Of a DNA stretch of 61,802 bases, positions 46,755 to 53,521 are shown piece by piece. The position numbers were made by a program, and so were the translations under genes. This stretch comes from Candidatus Cloacimonadota bacterium. Its GTDB lineage: Bacteria > Cloacimonadota > Cloacimonadia > Cloacimonadales > Cloacimonadaceae. The notes below the pieces were generated by a model. The model saw only the letters and a program-made list of their open reading frames with translations. It was not told the DNA's origin and did no database searches. Each line of letters begins with the position of its first letter. The first letter of the stretch is position 1. The DNA is taken from contig JAKQWO010000037.1 of assembly GCA_029561955.1 (NCBI GenBank), positions 1 to 61,802 on the forward strand, written 5' to 3'.

Positions 46755-47276
46755 ATGTTTACAGAGGACCTCAGTGATCTGGATGGCGGCAGCACCAATC
46801 CAGAGAGTTGGGGTGCCGTTCCTACTTCTGCTAACGCTACTTGGAACGCCGTCACCTGCAATTGGAGTGCCAACGGCTACCAACTGCCCATCGAAGCGGA
46901 ATGGGAGTTTGCTGCCCGGGGTGGAAAAATGAGCCAGGGCTATAAGTATTCCGGTTCCAACGACCTCGGCTCTGTGGCTTGGTACGGTGACAATTCCGGC
47001 AACAAGACTCACGTAGTAGGGACCAAATCCGCCAACGAGCTGGGCGTCTACGACATGACCGGCAACGTCTCGGAATGGTGCTGGGACTGGTATTCCGAAT
47101 ACAGCAGCAGCCCACAGGATAATCCTACCTGGCCTAACAAAGGTAGTTATCGTCTGCTGCGTGGCGGTAGCTGGTACGACGGTGCTACTTACTGCCGTGT
47201 GTCTGTCCGTTACGTCGTCAATCCGTACTACAGCTACTCCGACTACGGTTTTCGCCTTTGCAGGGCTATAAACTGA
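46755..47276 (+). pseudogene. 5'-truncated FGE-domain remnant
   Basis: This encodes only the last ~170 residues of an FGE domain. The first recognisable homology is DLDGGSTNPESWGAVP, matching the middle of the domain in the genes at 42313 and 43582. IEAEWEFAARGG, GNVSEWCWDW, RLLRGGSW and GFRLCRAIN follow. There is no signal peptide, no N-terminal half and no convincing ribosome-binding site before the ATG at 46755. It starts 63 nt after the DUF4384-type gene. It is likely a duplication remnant. A variable-looking block lies at 47175-47246 with 22 of 24 codons ending in C or T, so it could also serve as a sequence donor. Confidence 0.8.
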
Positions 47277-47334
47277 TTGATTCTTGGTTTTTGGTATTTG
47301 GCCTTTGGTACGGTCGCTGAACCGCCGCATGTAG

Positions 47335-47354
47335 GGTCGGTCGCCGGACCGACC
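47335..47354. repeat. REP-like palindrome, GGTCGGT stem
   Basis: GGTCGGT-CGCCGG-ACCGACC: perfect 7-bp arms around a 6-nt centre. Confidence 0.75.
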
Positions 47355-47387
47355 ATCTACAAAACTATCTCACAGCCCCGCATGTAT

Positions 47388-47407
47388 GGTCGCTCGCCGA
47401 AGCGACC
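47388..47407. repeat. REP-like palindrome, GGTCGCT stem
   Basis: GGTCGCT-CGCCGA-AGCGACC: perfect arms. The counterpart of 41612, with a changed centre. Confidence 0.75.
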
Positions 47408-47419
47408 AACTCTGTAGCC

Positions 47420-47437
47420 GGCGGTCGCTGAACCGCC
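47420..47437. repeat. REP-like palindrome, GGCGGT stem
   Basis: GGCGGT-CGCTGA-ACCGCC: the counterpart of 41644. Confidence 0.75.
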
Positions 47438-47596
47438 GCAATCAAGCGCAGCTTGATGCCTACAGCGGCGTGGCGAGTTTTGCTCGCAGTTGTGAGTTGT
47501 GAGCCGCTGCGCTGTGGGATGAGGATGGGAGAGATTTGTGGTGTAGCTGACTGTGTTTATGGGGTTGGGTTGTGGAAGCAGGCGGGGCCTGCTGGC

Positions 47597-47614
47597 GGCG
47601 CTACGGCGAGCGCC
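47597..47614. repeat. REP-like palindrome, GGCGCT stem
   Basis: GGCGCT-ACGGCG-AGCGCC: the counterpart of 41821. Confidence 0.75.
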
Positions 47615-47651
47615 GGCTACCTTCGGTGCGCAGCGAGCAACCCTGCCTCTT

Positions 47652-47736
47652 CCTTGCTTCGCCGCCCGGTGATTACCCGGCGCCTCCCGGGAAAATCCCG
47701 AGTATCGCCGAGGCATCGCCCTGCGGGTAAGTAAGG
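47652..47736. repeat. 85-bp structured repeat, copy 3
   Basis: Nearly the same as copy 2 (41879-41963). Confidence 0.85.
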
Positions 47737-47808
47737 GTGGAGTGGGTGACAGGGCAAAGAGCCTATTGCATTATCTGAGTAAATTCCACCGGAAAGCCGA
47801 TAAATTAT

Positions 47809-48080
47809 CGAAACATTTGCCTTTTTGAAAAGGTTCACTTCTTTTCTTGGCTCCCCTTCGCCCGAACGTGTAACCTGCTGCTATTCTACGTGGTTCCTGC
47901 TCAATGGAGGAGGAGCCGAGCAGGGGCGGGGCAGGGAAGCCGCATAAACAGCGGCTTTAAAGGGTGTCAAAAACGGCTGTTTCCTGTTACTTTTTCTCGA
48001 TCGGCAGTCAAATATTTCAAAAAGGCCTGCTTTTTCCGGTGGCGGTCGTCACTTGGGAACGCCTACTATTTTAGTAGGTG
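47809..48080. repeat. 272-bp dispersed repeat, copy 2
   Basis: The partner of 13901-14172. The terminal palindrome reads CCTACTA-TTT-TAGTAGG, i.e. the same arms with the inverted centre. The internal CCTGCTC/GAGCAGG and GCCGC/GCGGC hairpins are kept. Confidence 0.75.
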
Positions 48081-48145
48081 ATTGGCCTGCTGGTGGCGAC
48101 CGCCCGTAACATGGTCGCTTAGTCGAGCGCCCGTACAAGCCTATC

Positions 48146-50653
48146 TTATTGTGAGGCGAGTATTTCTTTCAAGATAGCGATGGCGTGGGCTTTTGCTCCG
48201 GAGCCGTTCTCAGCCACAGGGCCCACGCAGGAGGGGCAGCCCTCGTCACAGGGGCATCTTTCCACCAGATTGAGGGCGTCTTTGAGGATGGTATCCTGCA
48301 GGTCGTAGAGGCGGCGAGCCAGGCCAATGCCGCCGGGGGTGGTATCGTAGATGGCGATCATGGGGTTGAGGTCGGTGTGTGAGGAGCGTTCCTGGAAGAT
48401 GACGTCGAGGTCGCGGCGGTCGCACATCACATAAAAGGGGGCGAGGTTCACGATCAGAAAGGCCAGGCCGGCGAGACCGCTTTGGATCTTCACCTGCTGT
48501 TCGGCAAGTCTATGGCAGCGAGGGCAGAGGGTGATCAGATTGTCCGGCTGGTTTGCCTCTTGGGCACTTGCGAAGGTTCTGAAAGGTTTGATGTGATGCA
48601 CGGCGAAGCTCTCCTGATCCTGGCTGGCACCGCAGTGTTGACACCGGAATTTATCGCGCTCTTTGATCTGCTGTGATAGCTTGGGCCAAGCTGGGCCGTA
48701 GTCGTTGATCTCGTTGCGCCAGAGCCCCATTTCTTGCACCTTGTGCACCACCTGGGCGGAGATACTGAACCACCAGGCTTGGGTGTGCAAGATGGAGGGC
48801 GGCAGGTTCAAATCTTCGCAGCCCAAAAGCTCCATAGTGATGTATCTCAGTCTTTTATAGGCAGTTACGATGCTGGTGACCTTGACGTTGCCAAAGTATT
48901 TCTTGGTCTTTTCCGTGCTGCTGGCGCGTAGAACGCTCAGGATGTCCATGTCCGATGACTGGATGGCTTGGGTGTAATAGTTTGCATCCGTTGGGCTTAC
49001 CCTCACGACTCCTGCCTCAAGATCGAGGCTGTTTACCAGGTAGCTATCGCCCTGATCGAGGTAGATGGCACCGGGGTGGGTCATCCAGTTTGCGCTGGCG
49101 ACGTCCACCGTGCCGATCATCTCCTCAGCGTGCATGATGCTGAGATTGTGGCCGATATTGCGCAAAGAGACCTCGCCGGCGGGATAGGCGTCCAGTTTAC
49201 CGATCCAGCGGTCTTGATACTTGCGGATGTGGTCATCTTGCTCAAGGAGAATGAGATGGGGGAGGATGTGTTCGGGGCCAAGGCTGCCAAAGCCTTCGTC
49301 TTCATGCAGGGAGAGCTCATGAACGGCGCACAGGAGCTGCGCTTTGAGGATTTCCGAGTGGTCGGGATCGATGAGAGCTTCCTCAGGATTGTTGTCAAAA
49401 AGATAGTCGGGATGCTGGCAGATGTATTGATCCAAAGGGTTGGAGGAAGCCACCAGGATGCCCAAGGATTTTTTGCCCTTGCGTCCCGCTCTGCCTGCTT
49501 GCTGACGTGTGGCGGAAATGGTGCCCGGATATGAGTTTATAAACACAGCATCGAGGCCACCGATGTCTATGCCCAGCTCCAAGGCGTTGGTGCTGATCAC
49601 TAAGGACAGTTTGCCCTCGCGCAAGTCCTGTTCTATCTTTCTGCGCTCTGCGGGCAGATAACCGCTGCGGTAGCTGCTGGCCTTGTCTTTGAAGGCCGGA
49701 TTATCGGTCAGATAGCGGTAGAGCATCTCCACGCTGCGGCGGCTGGAGCTGAAGAGTAAGGCCTGTCCGCCGGTATTGATCCACTTTTTGGCGATTCTGA
49801 TGCTTTCCACCATGCTGCTGCGGCGGATGCCCAAAGCTGTATTGACCACGGGCGGGTTAAAGATGCAAAAGAGCTGCTCACCGCGGGGTGAAGCGTCTTT
49901 ATCTATCAGTTTGACAGGCTCTTCCACGAGATTTGAAGCGAGGCTGAGGGCATTGGCCACCGTGGCTGAGGTGCAGATGAATTGCGGCTTGGAGCCGTAG
50001 AGGGCGCAGATGCGCTTGAGCCTGCGGATCACATTGGCAAAATGGGAGCCGAAAACGCCGCGGTAGATGTGAACTTCGTCGATCACCACGTGCGTAAGAC
50101 CGGCAAAGAAGCTGCTCCAGAGGCTGTGATTGGTCAAAATGCCGGCGTGCAGCATATCGGGATTGGAAAAGATACTGCGGGCTTTGGCTCTGATCTGGCT
50201 GCGTGCCGAGGAAGGCGTGTCTCCATCGTAGGTGGCGCAGCTCAGTTTGGTAAATTCACGCGCATCCCGGCTGAGTTCAAAGAGGAAGTTGTGAAGTTTA
50301 TGCTGTTGGTCACGGGCTAAAGCCTTGGTGGGGAAGAGGAGCAGGGCGCGGGCTTTGGGGTTGGTGATCTGGCTTTGGATGATGGGAACCTGATAGCAGA
50401 GGCTTTTGCCGCTGGCTACCTGAGTGCTGATCACTAAATGCCGGCCTGCCAAACTGGCCTGGATGGCCTCAGCCTGATGTTCGTAAGGCTGGTCAATGCC
50501 CAAAGAGCGCAGGCTCTGGATCAAGGCGGGAGCCAAGCCCTCCGGCCAAGCGGCAAAGCTGGCTTCACGAGCCTCAAGCTGCTGCTGCGCTACGATGTTT
50601 TGGGAGAGCTGCTCATCGCTATAGAGCTGCTGGATAAAGCGGTCTACGGCCAT
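48146..50653 (-). CDS. MrfA/Hrq1-type DEAH-family DNA helicase with embedded HNH domain
   Basis: An 835-aa superfamily 2 helicase. Motif I is VASGKS at 79-84, motif II DEVH at 192-195, motif III CTSAT, and motif VI QQAGRAGRKG. The C-terminal DUF1998/MZB region ends with the four-cysteine cluster CPCDEGCPSC. Helicases of this type (YprA/MrfA, Hrq1) unwind 3'-5' and act in repair of cross-linked or bulky DNA damage (family knowledge). Inside the MZB region sits an HNH-endonuclease-like module (about 663-720) with C671xxC674, H686-H687 and a later CPRCH. The ATG lies 6 nt after the upstream secreted-protein gene, so it is probably cotranscribed with it and the ComEA-like gene. Confidence 0.88.
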   Translation of the reverse strand: MAVDRFIQQLYSDEQLSQNIVAQQQLEAREASFAAWPEGLAPALIQSLRSLGIDQPYEHQAEAIQASLAGRHLVISTQVASGKSLCYQVPIIQSQITNPKARALLLFPTKALARDQQHKLHNFLFELSRDAREFTKLSCATYDGDTPSSARSQIRAKARSIFSNPDMLHAGILTNHSLWSSFFAGLTHVVIDEVHIYRGVFGSHFANVIRRLKRICALYGSKPQFICTSATVANALSLASNLVEEPVKLIDKDASPRGEQLFCIFNPPVVNTALGIRRSSMVESIRIAKKWINTGGQALLFSSSRRSVEMLYRYLTDNPAFKDKASSYRSGYLPAERRKIEQDLREGKLSLVISTNALELGIDIGGLDAVFINSYPGTISATRQQAGRAGRKGKKSLGILVASSNPLDQYICQHPDYLFDNNPEEALIDPDHSEILKAQLLCAVHELSLHEDEGFGSLGPEHILPHLILLEQDDHIRKYQDRWIGKLDAYPAGEVSLRNIGHNLSIMHAEEMIGTVDVASANWMTHPGAIYLDQGDSYLVNSLDLEAGVVRVSPTDANYYTQAIQSSDMDILSVLRASSTEKTKKYFGNVKVTSIVTAYKRLRYITMELLGCEDLNLPPSILHTQAWWFSISAQVVHKVQEMGLWRNEINDYGPAWPKLSQQIKERDKFRCQHCGASQDQESFAVHHIKPFRTFASAQEANQPDNLITLCPRCHRLAEQQVKIQSGLAGLAFLIVNLAPFYVMCDRRDLDVIFQERSSHTDLNPMIAIYDTTPGGIGLARRLYDLQDTILKDALNLVERCPCDEGCPSCVGPVAENGSGAKAHAIAILKEILASQ

Positions 50654-50659
50654 GGGAGC

Positions 50660-52636
50660 CTATTTGCAGATCACCAAACGAGCTGTGTGACGGATGCCCG
50701 CCTGCTCGACCTGCACGATGTAGATGCCGTTGGCCAGCTTCAGATGCTGGTGTTTGCTGCCCTCGTGTTGGATACTTTGATGGACTTTGCGGCCTTTGAT
50801 GTCGTAAATCTTCAGCTCATACTTTCCTTTGATGCCCTGCAGGGTAAATTCACCACGGTTGGGATTGGGTGAGATACAGAGCTTGGCCACGGGTGCAAGT
50901 TCATCATCATTGCCCACATAGCCACCGGTGCCCCTGATCTCGATGTCGTCCAAAAAGAGAGCCATGGCATCGTTGGAAACCGCCTGCCAAGCCAGTCTCA
51001 CGCTTTGGTTCTGATAGGCGGCCAGGTCGTATTCATAGCAAGTCCATGTGGCAGGGATGTTTAGCCAAGGTGAACCATGCAGAGGGGTGAAGCTGTTTGG
51101 CTCAGCGCCGTTAGTGGAGATCAGCACCTTAAGCCGCTCTAAGCCATAGTTATCCGTAAGTGAGCGCGCCCAGAACTTGACGGATGGATTCACACCCAAA
51201 AAGAGGGCGGGTGAGATCAGCCAGTTGTTGTCCGGTGGGTTGGTTGCATCGGGCGACATCAGCATCTTTATGCCGCTGTAAGTCTGTAAAAACTCATGGG
51301 GCGGCGTGGTGAAAGCGGGCGAAAACACCATCCAGCCGCAAGGTTCGCCACTGTGCGGGAAGTCGTATTGCTCCCACTGCCAGGTGGGACTGCCGTCCAG
51401 ATCAAGGACAGTCCAGCCGGGGATGTAGGAGTTCCAGAGCGGCAGAGCTTCAAAATCTTGAAAGACGATGCAGTTGGGGTCACTAAAGGGAATCGTCACC
51501 TGCAGGGTGGGCGTGGGCTCTGAGAGCTGGTTCTGATTGTTGCGGGCTTTGAGGTAGTAACTGTAGGTGTTGCCGGGGCTTACATCGTTGTCTACATAGG
51601 AGAGCTGAGCGGTGTTGGCCAGCAGCAGGTCGTTTTTGTAAATGATGTATTCGATTGCGTTGCCGATCAGAGGCGGGTTCCAGCTCAGGTGAACGCTGCC
51701 ATTTTGATGCCAGGCCTGGAAGTTTTGGGGTGGATCAATCTGCTCACCACGGGTGAAAAAGCTCCAGACTTCGCTTGGATAGGTGTTGCCTTCCTTGTGT
51801 GCAATTACCTGCCAATAGTAGCGTTGTAGCATCTGCAGAGGCTCTGGTAAACTGAAGGCGGGCTGGCTGAGATTGCTCTGGATGAGCTGCAGTTGATTTG
51901 GCTGACTGCCAAAGTAAAAGTCGAAGCTGTTTGCCGTGCTAACCCAGGCGAAACCGGTATCCAGCGGGACATTTGTGGCATTGTGAGCGGGAGAAGGCAT
52001 GATCGGCGTCACTTGAGTGCTGATCAGATCAAGGCGTAGGTTGGCGTGGGCTTGGCGCACGTGGGTGTTGGCGGTGGGGAAATCTCCGATGTCAAAATCT
52101 TCTGTATGGGCACAACTGATGCCACGGCTGAGCGGATAGGTGGTGCAGAAAAAGTCGTCCTGCGTGTGGCCTCTACCGGGGCTATCTTCCTTCACGGCAA
52201 TGAGTAAGTTGGCTTGCTGCGTGTATTCGAAAGGTGTGTCCAGCTCGATGTGCATCCATCCCGTGCCGGGCAGACCTGCAGAATAGGCGGATTGGGGGAG
52301 CTGGCCTTGGAAAACCAGGCTGAGGCTGTCAGGATCCACCCAGTCAGTCAGCTCAGTGAGCGGGCTGCAAGCCATCCAGACCCGAATCTGGCAGTTGGTT
52401 TGGTAGTAGGCGGTGCTGTGGACGTTGTATTGAAAGGAAAGTCCGGTGATCAACCCCGGACTGCCGATCTCGGAGGCGTAATAGAGCTGTTGGGAGTAAC
52501 TGTAGTGGAGGTATGGCTTTAGTGGCAATCCTTGCCGCAGAAGGCTGCCGCTGCCAATCTGGATAGTCTGGCCAAAAGTAAGGCTCAACCAAGTGGTGAG
52601 GATGATAGCGATGAAAAGGACTTTGCGGCTCTGCAT
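50660..52636 (-). CDS. Secreted adhesin-like protein with choice-of-anchor-J and T9SS-type tail
   Basis: A 658-aa protein with a signal peptide (1-22). An N-terminal beta-rich domain (about 25-200) is related to those in the giant protein at 1393 (IQIGSGSLLRQGLPL, PYLHYSYSQQLYYASEIG). Two fibronectin-III-like modules (about 205-295 and 300-385) and a cleaved-adhesin/choice-of-anchor-J domain (about 390-565, NNWLISPALFLG) follow. A divergent sorting domain (LCISPNPNRGEFTL, LANGIYIVQVE) ends the protein. No catalytic motif is present. It lies 18 nt after the ComEA-like gene and 6 nt before the helicase gene, an odd genomic setting for a surface protein. Confidence 0.85.
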   Translation of the reverse strand: MQSRKVLFIAIILTTWLSLTFGQTIQIGSGSLLRQGLPLKPYLHYSYSQQLYYASEIGSPGLITGLSFQYNVHSTAYYQTNCQIRVWMACSPLTELTDWVDPDSLSLVFQGQLPQSAYSAGLPGTGWMHIELDTPFEYTQQANLLIAVKEDSPGRGHTQDDFFCTTYPLSRGISCAHTEDFDIGDFPTANTHVRQAHANLRLDLISTQVTPIMPSPAHNATNVPLDTGFAWVSTANSFDFYFGSQPNQLQLIQSNLSQPAFSLPEPLQMLQRYYWQVIAHKEGNTYPSEVWSFFTRGEQIDPPQNFQAWHQNGSVHLSWNPPLIGNAIEYIIYKNDLLLANTAQLSYVDNDVSPGNTYSYYLKARNNQNQLSEPTPTLQVTIPFSDPNCIVFQDFEALPLWNSYIPGWTVLDLDGSPTWQWEQYDFPHSGEPCGWMVFSPAFTTPPHEFLQTYSGIKMLMSPDATNPPDNNWLISPALFLGVNPSVKFWARSLTDNYGLERLKVLISTNGAEPNSFTPLHGSPWLNIPATWTCYEYDLAAYQNQSVRLAWQAVSNDAMALFLDDIEIRGTGGYVGNDDELAPVAKLCISPNPNRGEFTLQGIKGKYELKIYDIKGRKVHQSIQHEGSKHQHLKLANGIYIVQVEQAGIRHTARLVICK

Positions 52637-52654
52637 GGCGTTAAAGGGCTTTGG

Positions 52655-53344
52655 TTAGATCTCCAGCCTGTCCTTGTTTTTGGCGAAGGTGGCGGGGCCG
52701 ATCCCTTTCACCTTCATGATGTCTTCAATGGCGGTAAAATCGCCATGCTCAGCGCGGTAATCGAGGATGGCCTGAGCTTTGGCGGGGCCTATACCTACGA
52801 GCGTGCAGAGCTGCTCCAAGGTGGCAGTATTGAGGTTGACCATGGTGGTGAGGTCTGCCTTTTTGACGCTTTCCTTGCTGCTTTCGCTTTCTTTTTTACT
52901 TGATGTGCTGGCTGAGGTGCTATTCTTGTCTATGAGTGCATCGCTGCCAAAGACCAGCAGCAGAGGCCGCATCTTTTCATAGGTTTTGAGCCCGATGCCC
53001 TTGATCAGCATGATCTCATTCACGTTTTGGAAAGGGGAGTGCCGGCGGTGTTCGATGATTTGCTGGGCTCGCTTTTCGCCGATGCCGGGCAAAAGGATGA
53101 GCTCTTCCAGGGTGGCGGTGCGGATGTCTATGATGGGGATCACATCGGTTTGCAGGGAGTCCTCAAAGCTTTCCAAATCAGTGGAATGCGCATCCTTATT
53201 GGCAGCCAGGGGAGAGATGGCGGGAAACCCCAGCCGATTGAGCAAGCTGCCTGCAAAGAAGCAGATCAGCAGGAACAGCAAGGCTTTCTGTTCAGAAGGC
53301 GTCAAAATCGAAGAAAGAGGATTGCGCATTTGTGGCTCCATCAA
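52655..53344 (-). CDS. ComEA-like helix-hairpin-helix protein
   Basis: A 229-aa protein with an N-terminal membrane anchor (about 21-38), an acidic/Ser linker, and two ComEA-type helix-hairpin-helix modules. The first (about 73-135) contains LLPGIGEKRAQQIIEHR and a GIGLKTYEKM turn; the second (about 165-229) contains LNTATLEQLCTLVGIGPAKA and VKGIGPATF. ComEA proteins bind incoming double-stranded DNA in the periplasm during natural transformation (family knowledge). A complete type IV pilus with PilT elsewhere in the window makes DNA uptake plausible, but no comEC or dprA is seen here. A sigma-70 promoter lies directly upstream. Confidence 0.88.
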   Translation of the reverse strand: MMEPQMRNPLSSILTPSEQKALLFLLICFFAGSLLNRLGFPAISPLAANKDAHSTDLESFEDSLQTDVIPIIDIRTATLEELILLPGIGEKRAQQIIEHRRHSPFQNVNEIMLIKGIGLKTYEKMRPLLLVFGSDALIDKNSTSASTSSKKESESSKESVKKADLTTMVNLNTATLEQLCTLVGIGPAKAQAILDYRAEHGDFTAIEDIMKVKGIGPATFAKNKDRLEI

Positions 53345-53361
53345 GAATATGTGTTGATCGC

Positions 53362-53390
53362 ATCCTAAATAAAGGCTCGGATTCTGTCAA
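53362..53390 (-). promoter_or_regulatory. Sigma-70 promoter of the comEA-like operon
   Basis: On the minus strand, TTGACA, a 17-nt spacer, then TAGGAT. The predicted start is about 10 nt before the ATG. Confidence 0.6.
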
Positions 53391-53394
53391 TAGC

Positions 53395-53430
53395 AAAAAA
53401 AAGGAAAGAGCCAGCTGGCCCTCTCCCTTT
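53395..53430 (-). terminator. Rho-independent terminator of the carboxypeptidase gene
   Basis: The minus strand forms a 12-bp stem (with three G-U pairs) around AGCT, followed by eight or more T's. Confidence 0.8.
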
Positions 53431-53521
53431 GGTCTGTATATACTTGCCCTCTTTATCCCTCTCCTCCGAGGCATGAGGTAACTCTCTCTATCTTAGATAG
53501 ATAGCTGCTGGAGAATCCGTT

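Larger units (their letters stand above)
47385..47736. repeat. ~355-bp direct repeat, right copy
   Basis: The partner of 41609-41963, in the same orientation. It is 352 nt here, with small indels only. Confidence 0.85.
47277..48145. other. Repeat-rich intergenic region right of the FGE island
   Basis: This 869-nt stretch has no credible gene. It holds REP-like palindromes (47335, 47388, 47420, 47597), copy 2 of the ~355-bp direct repeat (47385-47736) with its 85-bp element, and copy 2 of the 272-bp repeat (47809-48080). Confidence 0.75.

Noticed and set aside
41434-48145. DGR reverse transcriptase, template repeat, transposase or integrase in or near the FGE island
   Set aside because: Both strands were read and none was found, so the DGR and mobile-element ideas remain hypotheses.
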